Below are positions 9,301-16,736 of a stretch of 64,000 nucleotides of DNA, piece by piece. This stretch comes from Gramella sp. MT6 (GTDB lineage: Bacteria > Bacteroidota > Bacteroidia > Flavobacteriales > Flavobacteriaceae). The DNA is taken from NCBI RefSeq assembly GCF_019357415.1, contig NZ_CP048410.1:1426001-1490000 (forward strand), written 5' to 3'. The position numbers and the translations under genes are program-made. The notes below the pieces were generated by a model. That model had not been told where the DNA came from. It worked only from the letters and a program-made list of their open reading frames with translations, and did no database searches. The first letter of the stretch is position 1; every line of letters begins with the position of its first letter.

Positions 9301-10904
9301 CAGCGGCTCCTCTAAATTCTGATGTAGATGCTACCTTATTAAGAAATGAGATCAGCTTTGAACCGAATTATTCGATCGTTCAGAACAACGAGGAATTCGC
9401 AAACATCCTGGCTCATGAAGATTCTCAATCTCCATGGACTTCTGTTGGATTCAACGGCGATCTTGTATTCGCAAGTTCAACGAGATTCATTGCACCTGAA
9501 ACTGGTTTCAATCTATCTCATATTCAAACCTGGTATGCATGGGGTGACTGGTTAAATTCAGACCTTACTGTAGAGATCAGGGTTGGAAACCAGCTGGAAG
9601 ATTCAGATGTACTTTATAAAGAAACTTTGAACTATGTAGCAGAAACTGCAAATGTTGATGGAGAGTTAATCACTCTTGCCCTTGGTGAGACGGTAGACCT
9701 TCAGCCATATGAGAAGTTCTTTGTGGTGATCACTTACCCATTAGGTGCCAACTATCCACAGGGTCTTGGTTATGTAGACGCTCACGAGAGCAACAGATAC
9801 AAGTTTTATAATGCAGGTTTCTGGTGGGATATCGCCGATGCAGGATTATCCAATTCAGGATGGATCGTGCGTGCCGGGGAAGTAGAGGCAGCTCAGAAGA
9901 ACTGGCTTACTTTAACTGGAAATACCACTGGGGATGTTGCCGCAGGAGCGACTATGGATATGAATGTTGAATTAAATCCAGCTAGAGCTTTAAAGGCAAG
10001 TAATTTTGCCATGCTAAATATAGAAACCAATGATCCAGATATGGAATTGGTAAGTATCCCGGTTACCCTGGATATCAACCAGGCACCAGATCTAGTTGCT
10101 GATGAGATGTACTATGTAAATGAGAACGAAACTCTTAATATCAGTCTTGCTACTTCAGATCTTGAAGGAGACCTGGTTGCCGGAGCAAGAATGGCAGAAT
10201 CCAATCCTAAGACCGAACTTAACTTCGCCGAAGGAATGGTAGACTTCTCATTCAGTCCGGATTTTGAGGATGCAGGAGTGCATACTTTCGACGTGATCCT
10301 CGAAGATGCAAATGGTATCGAAGGAACTTCTACTATTAAGGTTGAGGTGGTCGACGTGAACAGAGCTCCTGAATCGAACCTTCTAGCTAACCAGACCTTG
10401 AATCTTTATACAGGTGAATATCGTCTGGACCTTAGTTCAGTGTTTACCGATCCTGATGGAGACCAGGTAAGTTCATTGACTCCAACTTCGAGCAATGAAG
10501 TAGTGGAGATATTTGTGAACGATAATAATATGCTGGTTACCCCATCTACTTTAGGTACCTCTACCATTAGCCTTAAAGGAGTTGATGGAAGAGGGGGAGA
10601 GATCACAACAACATTTGATGTGGTTGTAGTAGATAAGGTTACCAATGACAGTGATTTAGAAGAAAGCTGGAAAGTTCATCCAAATCCGGTAAACGAGGTG
10701 ATGTATATTAAAATGTATAGCCCTGTGATGGAGGAGATGAACATTAGATTCTATAATACTCTTGGAGCACTGGTAAAAACGACTCAGTCTGAAGGTTCAG
10801 ACTCGATGATCGAGGTGCCGGTCTCTAACCTTAGTGCTGGTATTTATTTTGTAGAAATAACTACAGAAAATGCCAGATCTGTAAAGAAGATTGTGAAAAA
10901 TTGA
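3309..10904 (+). CDS. Giant secreted S8 (subtilisin-like) protease with T9SS sorting domain
   Basis: The frame encodes 2531 residues. The S8 catalytic set is complete: Asp260 (VVDGGVD), His315 (DHGTHVAG), oxyanion Asn423 (AAGNNG) and Ser493 (GTSMATPHASG). A fibronectin-III-like domain follows at about 560-665. Long beta-sandwich regions come next, including ASH/choice-of-anchor-like segments from about 990 and cadherin-like segments near 2260-2440. A T9SS type A sorting domain ends the protein (about 2454-2531, starting WKVHPNPVNEVMYI). The signal peptide begins at Met55 (ATG 3471; MNKITQFFKKLGILTILLWM), so translation probably starts there and gives 2477 residues. However, the 54 codons before it are open, start 5 bp after the porV stop and look coding. 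The protein is probably surface-anchored or released and degrades protein. A terminator follows directly. Confidence 0.9.
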   Translation: MKKLDNESVDSWLTRNASQRKALRSMLNALKSKELPEFDAKVNHDKRITTKNKIMNKITQFFKKLGILTILLWMAGSLNLMAQNSDFVPGKVRVKIKPEKVELVVKDINKASTNGVLKTGLNSFDNISARYAATKMRRVFPHAGKNEATHIKHGLHLWYEINVQTESDMEAVAREYGGNEYISLAEPIRQKSLNYSGSSAVERPEASAFETTTNDPYLSDQWHLLNDGSLEGSVTGSDINAPKAWDISMGKSNVIVAVVDGGVDTDHEDLKDNMWINTAELNGTPGEDDDFNGYVDDIYGYNFAENQGEITDQDHGTHVAGTVAATSNNGKGVAGVAGGSGNGDGVRIISAQVFSDNGSGSFAQAIVYGADNGAVISQNSWGYQSAGAFEQSVLDAIDYFIEEAGNYPGSPMKGGVVLFAAGNNGSDEIHYPGYYDQTIAIASTGTDYKKAPYSNYGSWVDLTTTGGSLSQGNKSQVLSTLPDNRYGYMQGTSMATPHASGIAALVLSKYGSETFTNEDLKKRLFRGIREIDSHNPEFEGKLGLGFMDAYLALAPDDEQAPETISDLTLLGTSEDFATLSFTVPSDAGDTTPYEYKLQWSKKMDMSEASEMMVSNDFSNVGDLIETTVEGLDFETTYYFTVTAIDRWGNVSEASNQVEATTNQGPDIATDVANINVNIDTQVDDNAIENFKILNQQDGILNWDSEIRQVSNFHSFSRAALPARGTPVNANQLTVKKEMVELIQKFETRNAVQNAWESSEKVYHGPSPIYIIGETDTTATNSSATRFRVDEAEGFNLSFVKAYLNLDQEDGPAILEIYKGEEIHEDNLIYSDDQFVGRSENDSRYHGYNLKEQLFFEQGTTFWIVFHIPAGNLYPLGVGPEQSPEQSDNALMSFDLGETWVPLAGAMNNDQFVWAVTAASNVEPLHNYMTLNPTEGQILGVGEQDMEVAIDASQLINGNYKSNIVINSNDSDTPINRVAANVTVTGQKPALATDNILDFGSVFKGLSATREMTIQNTGFGRFRTRTVTSSSPSFKVNTSTFSLNVAAKSETTMSITFTPSGVGNENAEITLTSWNGDVHTFNVFGVGTESAHIEADPAVVNFENINVGDNAQASFTLKNTGEYPLQYGFPAFTEDVSHIENLPESVQRYPYVMERTPYNGYEFNDISTSGTDITDFFKSNPMNNYYNVDLGFDFPFFGKAVDHMYITKYGVLTLGENGNFNSTSKFHSAQLPDGYISGLLKEWALSKAGSIHLKREVGKLIVQYTDVRHSNDRDNVAITFQIELYSDGDIKLIYDKFDGLFSYQLRSFYSAIENEAKNDGVLVNSSSDKVELPMMPQQIVHIHSPGLGLIKEVAEAKGMIQPGESKEIMITLDGEKLIEGTHKEYISVLSNDPFNSSIPLEVNIDVVGGGESELILSETEVDLGDNFQQAEVRGIIGAKNEGSKQIEITDINFANASLSFEGETSGVIEPNQTLFIEYTLNTAEIGAVDNTLTLTDSEGASHEVAFTGNVIDAPAIDVMETEYSVTMNPDEELVKTFKVSNTGKSKLEYAIAATEHVTVQKPAAQNSVPEFTYVNRSTYDETMQPTAQWIKLNEEDKVQFYLSEGDIWEVLDLPFEFEFYEEKYNKVWMSSQGVLSFDEIEDESLSYFVPPSVPNDDELNNIISPYFAAGGPNINLPENQWGRYMKAFDDKVVFEWRGYNNLFFIGSEFSIQAILYKNGKIKFQYKSNPSQPIRAFYGLIGIENKDGSDGTQIAYYQDYLANDVAVEFSPAIKETLEAGASREYDLTFNTTGTNAGTYEESLKVINNTPLTPEVVVPINLEVSGDAELTFIPETVDLGEEMVGPDAAYMHDVAFKNTGKKTMTVNNIRVEDASTATIEHLVWHIRWGWSWQPLRSTDSFTVEPGFESKTFRLTVSPQTPNDAYTNKVLVDTDFGTTEELEIKAAFKLPPSFTVNNEEIYHLAFNDDVYTHTLNMGNVDGESPLNYNIGMNYMRTDVSPAAAPLNSDVDATLLRNEISFEPNYSIVQNNEEFANILAHEDSQSPWTSVGFNGDLVFASSTRFIAPETGFNLSHIQTWYAWGDWLNSDLTVEIRVGNQLEDSDVLYKETLNYVAETANVDGELITLALGETVDLQPYEKFFVVITYPLGANYPQGLGYVDAHESNRYKFYNAGFWWDIADAGLSNSGWIVRAGEVEAAQKNWLTLTGNTTGDVAAGATMDMNVELNPARALKASNFAMLNIETNDPDMELVSIPVTLDINQAPDLVADEMYYVNENETLNISLATSDLEGDLVAGARMAESNPKTELNFAEGMVDFSFSPDFEDAGVHTFDVILEDANGIEGTSTIKVEVVDVNRAPESNLLANQTLNLYTGEYRLDLSSVFTDPDGDQVSSLTPTSSNEVVEIFVNDNNMLVTPSTLGTSTISLKGVDGRGGEITTTFDVVVVDKVTNDSDLEESWKVHPNPVNEVMYIKMYSPVMEEMNIRFYNTLGALVKTTQSEGSDSMIEVPVSNLSAGIYFVEITTENARSVKKIVKN

Positions 10905-10922
10905 TTAAAATTCCTCTCTTTT

Positions 10923-10960
10923 TTAAACCCGGCTCCCTTACAGAGCTGGGTTTTTTATTT
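10923..10960 (+). terminator. Rho-independent terminator after the S8 protease gene
   Basis: The inverted repeat AAACCCGGCTC / GAGCTGGGTTT (11 bp with one G-U pair; loop CCTTACA) is followed by a run of six T. It begins about 20 bp after the protease stop codon and should end the porV-protease transcript. Confidence 0.85.
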
Positions 10961-11097
10961 TATAGGGATAACGGGATAAGGTGTTTATTTATAGATATTT
11001 GATGGTTAAAAACTTGTTGGTGAGAGCTAAATGATTTAATTTAAAAGTTCTAAGTCATCCCCCTGATGCTTGATCGTTGAACTTTCAAATCTGAGGG

Positions 11098-11652
11098 ATG
11101 AAAAAAATTTACTTTATACTATTTATAGGAGTATTCCTTGGTGCCTGCCAGGGAGATGAAGTTGTTACTGATCCTTTGTTAGATGATGTTTTCGACGCAA
11201 AACCAGATTTTGTCGAATATTTCAGGGCCGAAATTAATAGCAAGGAATTTGAAGTACTGAAAGCAGAAGATATAAAGGGAACGGTTTATCCCAGCGAGGA
11301 AACCGGTAATATGAATTTCGATTTTCTAGGCGAAATCTTTAACGAGAATCAGGAAACAGATTTTTATGAAGGCTTTAATTTCAAGGTCTGTTTTTTTGAT
11401 GGTCCAGGAACCTATTATACCGGAACTACAGAGACCGTTAGCTGGGCCATGTATTGGCATGATTTTGAATTGTGGGAAAATCATTATGCTTTGGGCACGG
11501 AAGCTGGCATTGTAACGATTACCAAAACTACCGATCAAATTGTGGAAGGGACGTTCAGTTTCCAGGCGTATAATATTCAATTAGAAACCACGGTTGAAGC
11601 AGAAGGTGAATTTGGTATCATCCTGGAATCGAAAGAAGAGTATCATAAGTAA
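11098..11652 (+). CDS. Small lipoprotein of unknown function
   Basis: A 184-residue protein with a lipoprotein signal peptide: MKKIYFILFIGVFLGAC places the lipidated Cys at 17. The mature part starts with an acidic linker (QGDEVVTDPLLDD) and then appears mostly beta-stranded. Segments such as EYFRAEINSKEFEV and a late VEGTFSFQAYN recall the small flavobacterial lipoproteins annotated as DUF6252/DUF5025-type beta-barrels, but I cannot confirm membership. It has its own 193-bp upstream gap after the protease terminator and is followed by the long gene-free leader of the polysaccharide locus, so it is probably monocistronic. I assign no function. Confidence 0.75.
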   Translation: MKKIYFILFIGVFLGACQGDEVVTDPLLDDVFDAKPDFVEYFRAEINSKEFEVLKAEDIKGTVYPSEETGNMNFDFLGEIFNENQETDFYEGFNFKVCFFDGPGTYYTGTTETVSWAMYWHDFELWENHYALGTEAGIVTITKTTDQIVEGTFSFQAYNIQLETTVEAEGEFGIILESKEEYHK

Positions 11653-12442
11653 GTAAAAACACCTTTCATAATATATACTCAATTTTTATTTTTCATTAAT
11701 TTCTTTTACAAGGAGCATTTCTATATCTTCCAGAATAAAATATTGTTAGGGCTGATAATATTTTCTCTCTTCCGTAAACATGCTTTCAGCTCAATTGTAA
11801 ATTGAGAGAGATTAAGTCAAGGAATAATCATTAATGCCTCCCGTTTAGATATTTCAATATTTAAATCAGATAATTCCAATTTGGAAACAAGTCTTTTATA
11901 ATCTGTAATTCACCTTTCATCGATTATCTTAAAATTTTCAATAAGCTGATTACCAACATGTTAAAAATTTAAGGTTTGCAGTTTTCTTATAAAAGATTAA
12001 AAATTTTGCTTATTTTTTAATTTTAAAAGAGTTTAGCCACTTATTTATTCTAATTATCTAATAAAAACCGAGAATATGAATGTTATTGGTATAATTTAAT
12101 AATTTATATGGCTTAAATTTAACATTTCGATGTTGGCGGAATTGATTCAATTTCTTAATTTCATCTTAACATTAACTATTACCCTACAAACTAGTTTCCC
12201 TACTTTTTTTAAAATTATTATCTCCCCTTATCCCTTGATTATTCCTACTCAAGAGCAATAAAATTGTGACTCTTGCGGCGAAGCCATATCTATTCAATAC
12301 GGCTATCGACCATAAGATTAAATTTTCTTCCCCCCGCGCAGCAACAATTACGCTGTTTTACCCAATTCTGAATTTTTTATTGACTGGAAGTCTTAATTGG
12401 TTTCCCTTGAAGTTTAATATCTAATTTTAAAAATGGTATATA
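11653..12442 (+). promoter_or_regulatory. ~790-nt gene-free leader before the polysaccharide locus
   Basis: No coding frame can be supported over 790 bases. The sequence is AT-rich apart from a more GC-rich island at about 12265-12355. Its position just ahead of a UpxY-like NusG paralogue suggests that it holds the promoter and perhaps the loading site of that factor. No classical JUMPstart/ops element was recognised. A weak promoter-like pair at 11975-12008 is listed separately. Confidence 0.5.
11975..12008 (+). promoter_or_regulatory. Weak candidate promoter for the polysaccharide operon
   Basis: TTTG at 11975-11978 and AAATTTTG at 12001-12008 are separated by 22 bp. This approximates the Bacteroidota -33 TTTG / -7 TAnnTTTG arrangement, but the first base of the -7 motif does not match the consensus. 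If real, it would give a leader of about 430 nt before the NusG-like gene. Confidence 0.22.
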
Positions 12443-12916
12443 ATGGGATGGTATGTCTTATACACAAAGCCACGGTCTGAAATAAAAGTTGCAGATAGCC
12501 TGGCCGAGGCAAATTTTGAAGTTTATTGTCCAACCATTAAGGAGGTTCGGCAATGGAGTGACCGGAAGAAAAAAGTTGAGGTTCCCTTATTTTCCTCTTA
12601 TCTGTTCATAAAGATTAAAAACAGCGAAAGGGCTAAGGTTTTTAATTATCCTGGAGTGATTAAATATCTGTTTTGGCTTGGAAAACCGGCAATTGCAAGA
12701 GATGAGGAAATTGAGGTTATTAAGAACTGGCTTGAAAAGGATACTTATGATCATTTTACTATAGAAAGTATTTCACCTGGAGATAGGGTGAAAATAAAAT
12801 CTGGACCCTTCCAGAATAAAGAGGGAATTGTACAGGATATTGGAGCTAAAAGGATGCGTCTAATATTGAAAGAAATGGGACTCACGGTAAATGTCAAATT
12901 AAAGGAAATCGCCTAA
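12443..12916 (+). CDS. UpxY-like NusG paralogue (transcription antiterminator)
   Basis: A 157-residue protein with an N-terminal NGN domain (opening GWYVLYTKPRSEIKVADSL, then PLFSSYLFIKI) and a C-terminal KOW domain from about residue 110 (SPGDRVKIKSGPFQNKEGIV). Specialised NusG paralogues such as UpxY, RfaH and LoaP bind RNA polymerase and let it read through long surface-polysaccharide operons. Here it is the first gene of a roughly 43-kb co-directional locus and sits after a long leader, which is the position expected of UpxY-type factors. A 231-bp gap follows before gmd. The family call is firm; control of this operon is inferred from position. Confidence 0.88.
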   Translation: MGWYVLYTKPRSEIKVADSLAEANFEVYCPTIKEVRQWSDRKKKVEVPLFSSYLFIKIKNSERAKVFNYPGVIKYLFWLGKPAIARDEEIEVIKNWLEKDTYDHFTIESISPGDRVKIKSGPFQNKEGIVQDIGAKRMRLILKEMGLTVNVKLKEIA

Positions 12917-13147
12917 ACCCCTTTAATATTTTAGATCATCACTAATAAATCAATTAAAAAATTTACACTAGACCGGTAGTAAAATTCTTTCATTGGGAAA
13001 ATGATATGAATTATTATTCTTACTTATCAAAAGTAACTCAAACATGCTGCCTTAATCTCTGAAATTCTTCATTTTACGGTGTTACTGGTCCCAGTGCTTA
13101 AAAGCACAGTTTAGAATTCTTATTAATTATACGAAAACCATTGAAGT

Positions 13148-14260
13148 ATGAAAGTTGCATTAATAACAGGTGTTACAGGACAGGATGGGGCCTACCTGAG
13201 TGAATTTCTGTTGGGTAAAGGGTATATCGTTCATGGCTTAAAAAGAAGGTCATCTCAATTCAATACAGCCAGGATAGATCATCTTTATCAAGATCCTCAT
13301 GAAAAGAATAGAAATTTCATTTTGCATTATGGGGATATGACAGATAGCACTTCCATAATAAGATTAATTCAACAGATTAAACCTGATGAAATATACAATT
13401 TAGCGGCAATGAGCCACGTACAGGTTTCCTTTGAAACTCCTGAATATACTGGAAATACAGATGCTTTAGGTGTATTGCGTATTTTAGATGCAGTCAGGTT
13501 ATTGGGATTAGAACAAAAAACAAGGGTCTATCAGGCTTCAACCTCAGAATTATATGGAAAGGTTCTGGAAGTTCCACAAACGGAGAAAACACCATTTTAT
13601 CCCAGGAGTCCATACGCAATTGCAAAAATGTATGGTTATTGGGTAACCGTGAATTATCGGGAAGCTTATGATATGTTCGCTTGCAACGGAATCCTTTTTA
13701 ATCATGAATCACCTATAAGAGGGGAAACTTTTGTTACCAGAAAAATTACCAGAGCAATATCTAGAATTGCTTTAGGTCTACAGGATAAAATGTATTTAGG
13801 TAACCTAAATGCCCGAAGAGACTGGGGCCATGCGAAAGATTATGTTAGAGTGATGTGGATGATCCTACAGGCAGATGAACCGGAAGATTGGGTAATAGCA
13901 ACAGGAATATCAACCAGCGTTAGGGATTTTGTAATAGCAGCTTTTGGAGAAATAGGGGTGGAACTTGAATTTCAAGGTGAAGAACTAGAAGAAAAAGCAT
14001 TTGTGAAATATTGCTCGAATCCAGATTATCAGTTAGAGATTGGTAAAGAGATACTAGCAATAGATCCTCGCTATTTCCGCCCTACAGAAGTGGACCTTTT
14101 GGTAGGGGATTCTTCAAAGGCCCGTAATAAACTGGGATGGAAACCAGAATACGATCTTTCTGCCTTGATCAAAGAGATGATGGAGAGTGATCTGAATTTA
14201 ATGAGAAAGGAAAGATACCTCAATGAGGTTGGTTTTAAAACATTGAATTATTACGAATAA
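13148..14260 (+). CDS. gmd: GDP-mannose 4,6-dehydratase
   Basis: This 370-residue short-chain dehydrogenase/reductase converts GDP-D-mannose to GDP-4-keto-6-deoxy-D-mannose, the first committed step to GDP-L-fucose. The N-terminal Rossmann motif GVTGQDG lies at residues 8-14. The family-typical [16 protein letters not shown], the catalytic STSELYG and the YAIAK motif (Tyr156, Lys160) are all present, together with [16 protein letters not shown]. Length and motifs are standard for Gmd. The next enzyme, GDP-L-fucose synthase, lies one gene downstream. The cytoplasmic location and product are well supported by family knowledge. Confidence 0.95.
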   Translation: MKVALITGVTGQDGAYLSEFLLGKGYIVHGLKRRSSQFNTARIDHLYQDPHEKNRNFILHYGDMTDSTSIIRLIQQIKPDEIYNLAAMSHVQVSFETPEYTGNTDALGVLRILDAVRLLGLEQKTRVYQASTSELYGKVLEVPQTEKTPFYPRSPYAIAKMYGYWVTVNYREAYDMFACNGILFNHESPIRGETFVTRKITRAISRIALGLQDKMYLGNLNARRDWGHAKDYVRVMWMILQADEPEDWVIATGISTSVRDFVIAAFGEIGVELEFQGEELEEKAFVKYCSNPDYQLEIGKEILAIDPRYFRPTEVDLLVGDSSKARNKLGWKPEYDLSALIKEMMESDLNLMRKERYLNEVGFKTLNYYE

Positions 14261-14291
14261 TATTTGAATTTTTAAGAGCCTGATAGATAGT

Positions 14292-15533
14292 ATGACTGCA
14301 GATTATAAATATGATTATCTCATTATAGGAGCTGGAATCATGGGGATGACCATCGCTTATGAGTTAATAAATACCAAACCTGGTATCAGTATAGCTATTT
14401 TGGAAAAGGAAAGCGATGTGGGTAAACATGCCAGTGGTAGGAATAGTGGAGTTTTACATGCAGGTTTTTATTATACCCCAGATTCTCTAAAGGCTCTTTT
14501 CACTAAAGACGGAAATAGGTTAATGAAGGAATTCTGTAAAAGTCATGGATTAAATATCAACGAGTGTGGAAAAGTGGTGGTGGCAAAGAACAGAATGGAA
14601 CTGGAATCCCTGTATGAGTTGGAAAGAAGGGGTAGAAAGAATGGTGTAGAATTAAAGTTAATAAGTGAAAAAGAACTTTACCAAATTGAACCGAATGCCA
14701 GAACCTTTAAAAAGGCCCTTCATTCGCCTACCACTGCTACGGTAAACCCATTAGAGGTTTGTCTAAAATTAAAAAACGTGTTAGCTGAAAAAGGAGTGAA
14801 GTTCTTTTTTGACAATAAATATCTTTCCAATTATAAAAATCGAATACGTACAAATCACTGTACAATTGATGCCGGATATGTGATTAACGCTGCTGGGTTG
14901 TACGCAGATCATATTGCAAAAGATTTTGGATTTGCTAACCAATATACCATCATACCTTTTAAAGGGAGGTATCTTAAATATACTGGCAAGGATGCACCAA
15001 TCAAAACAAATATATATCCAGTACCCGACCTTAAAAATCCATTTCTAGGTGTTCATTACACTCTTACATCAATAAAAGAAATCAAGATTGGACCAACAGC
15101 AATGCCAGCATTTTGGCGTGAAAATTATAAGGGTTTTAGCAGATTCAACATAAATGAGTTTCTGGAGATTATCTTTTTCGAAACCCAGCTCTTCCTTCGA
15201 AATTCTTTCAATTTCAGGAATCTGGCATGGAATGAACTTAAAAAGCGCAATAAGAAATACTTTTCAGCCTTAGCAATGAATTTAGTTTGGAAGGCTAATG
15301 CTAAAAAATTTGACCAATGGCTTCCTTCCGGGATCAGAGCGCAATTGCTGAATAAAAAGACCTTCAATCTAGAGATGGACTTTATTATGGAAGGAGATCA
15401 TCAATCACTGCATATTCTAAATGCTGTTTCTCCCGCTTTTACTTGCAGCTTTTCCCTTGCTAAATATATCGTCAGGGAGAAATTAAAACTTCAGAAAATT
15501 GATCAGATAGATAAAGTTTCAAGCGTTGCATAA
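14292..15533 (+). CDS. LhgO-like FAD-dependent oxidoreductase
   Basis: A 413-residue FAD oxidoreductase of the DAO/LhgO family (L-2-hydroxyglutarate oxidase-like). An N-terminal FAD-binding motif GAGIMG lies at residues 13-18, followed by the family signature ASGRNSGVLHAGFYY and later PFKGRYLKY. LhgO normally oxidises L-2-hydroxyglutarate to 2-oxoglutarate using the quinone pool. Here it sits 31 bp after gmd and 54 bp before the GDP-fucose synthase gene, inside a polysaccharide operon. Its substrate could therefore be a sugar-derived hydroxy acid, or 2-hydroxyglutarate formed by an operon enzyme. The C-terminal third looks somewhat divergent. The fold is certain and the substrate is not. Confidence 0.8.
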   Translation: MTADYKYDYLIIGAGIMGMTIAYELINTKPGISIAILEKESDVGKHASGRNSGVLHAGFYYTPDSLKALFTKDGNRLMKEFCKSHGLNINECGKVVVAKNRMELESLYELERRGRKNGVELKLISEKELYQIEPNARTFKKALHSPTTATVNPLEVCLKLKNVLAEKGVKFFFDNKYLSNYKNRIRTNHCTIDAGYVINAAGLYADHIAKDFGFANQYTIIPFKGRYLKYTGKDAPIKTNIYPVPDLKNPFLGVHYTLTSIKEIKIGPTAMPAFWRENYKGFSRFNINEFLEIIFFETQLFLRNSFNFRNLAWNELKKRNKKYFSALAMNLVWKANAKKFDQWLPSGIRAQLLNKKTFNLEMDFIMEGDHQSLHILNAVSPAFTCSFSLAKYIVREKLKLQKIDQIDKVSSVA

Positions 15534-15587
15534 ATGACTTAATGCAGACTGATTCGAATAATTCTCAGGACTCAAACAGGAAATCCA

Positions 15588-16700
15588 ATGCTAAAAGATT
15601 CTAAAATATACGTTGCCGGGCACACAGGATTAGTGGGAAGTGCAATCACCAGAAACCTTCGAATTAAAGGTTATTCAAATATTCTTACCAGATCACATGA
15701 GGAACTGGATCTAAAAGATTGCGGAGCTGTAAAAAACTTCTTTAGATCAGAGAAACCAGATTATGTATTCCTTGCGGCAGCAAAAGTGGGTGGTATTGTT
15801 GCCAACAATAAATACAGGGCCGATTTTCTTTATGAAAACCTAATGATACAAACTAATGTGATTCATCAGAGTTACCTTAATGGTGTTAAAAAACTGATGT
15901 TCCTGGGGAGTACCTGTATTTATCCTAAAGACTGTCCTCAACCTATTAAGGAAGAATATCTTCTTACCGGTAGCCTAGAATATACCAATGAACCCTATGC
16001 TATCGCAAAAATAGCCGGGATGAAAATGTGTGAATCTTATAATCTTCAATACGGTACAAATTTTATTTCAGCGATGCCTACTAATTTGTACGGTCCTGGT
16101 GATAATTTTGATCTTGAAAAATCCCATGTTTTACCCGCTCTACTCAGGAAGATGTATATAGGTAAACTTCTGGAAAAAAATGATTGGGAAGCTCTACATA
16201 TTCATCTACGAGAAATGCCTTTGAATGGAATAAAGAATCAAGAGACAAGTAATGATGAAATTATCAGATCTCTGGAAAATTATGGAATAAAGTTAAAAAA
16301 TGGCCAGGTGAGGGTGGAAATCTGGGGTACAGGTACACCCTTAAGAGAATTTCTATGGAGTGAGGATATGGCCGATGCGTGTGTTTTCCTGATGGAAAGA
16401 ATAGATTTTATGGATATTATTTCTTCAATGAATATTAATGAAATAAGGAATTCGCACATTAATATAGGGACTGGAAAAGAAATATCAATCAAAGATCTCG
16501 CTGAACTTATCAAGAAAACGGTGGGTTTTAAAGGAGAACTATATTTTAATAATTCTAAAAAAGACGGGACGTTGAGGAAGGTCACAGACAGTTCAAAATT
16601 GAACGACCTGGGGTGGAGCTCAACTGTTAATTTGAAGGAAGGTATTGAACGGATGTATAAGGACATTATTAGTGTTCAATCAAATCCGATTGGTTATTAA
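15588..16700 (+). CDS. fcl: GDP-L-fucose synthase
   Basis: A 370-residue bifunctional epimerase/reductase that turns GDP-4-keto-6-deoxymannose into GDP-L-fucose. The Rossmann motif AGHTGLVGS is near residues 10-18, followed by AAAKVGGIVANN, the catalytic GSTCIYP segment and YAIAK (Tyr137, Lys141). It is longer than the ~320-residue enterobacterial enzyme. The extra residues form an insert near 195-240, before the WGTGTPLREFLW motif; similar inserts occur in other Bacteroidota Fcl proteins. It completes the fucose pathway with gmd two genes upstream. Confidence 0.93.
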   Translation: MLKDSKIYVAGHTGLVGSAITRNLRIKGYSNILTRSHEELDLKDCGAVKNFFRSEKPDYVFLAAAKVGGIVANNKYRADFLYENLMIQTNVIHQSYLNGVKKLMFLGSTCIYPKDCPQPIKEEYLLTGSLEYTNEPYAIAKIAGMKMCESYNLQYGTNFISAMPTNLYGPGDNFDLEKSHVLPALLRKMYIGKLLEKNDWEALHIHLREMPLNGIKNQETSNDEIIRSLENYGIKLKNGQVRVEIWGTGTPLREFLWSEDMADACVFLMERIDFMDIISSMNINEIRNSHINIGTGKEISIKDLAELIKKTVGFKGELYFNNSKKDGTLRKVTDSSKLNDLGWSSTVNLKEGIERMYKDIISVQSNPIGY

Positions 16701-16736
16701 TTTTTTCTCAACCAGAAAATCCCTGATATTAAAATC

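Noticed and set aside
13094..13107. Palindrome GTGCTTAAAAGCAC between the NusG-like gene and gmd, as a possible terminator
   Set aside because: The stem is only 5-6 bp and no T-tract follows. It could be an operator, but nothing else supports that.
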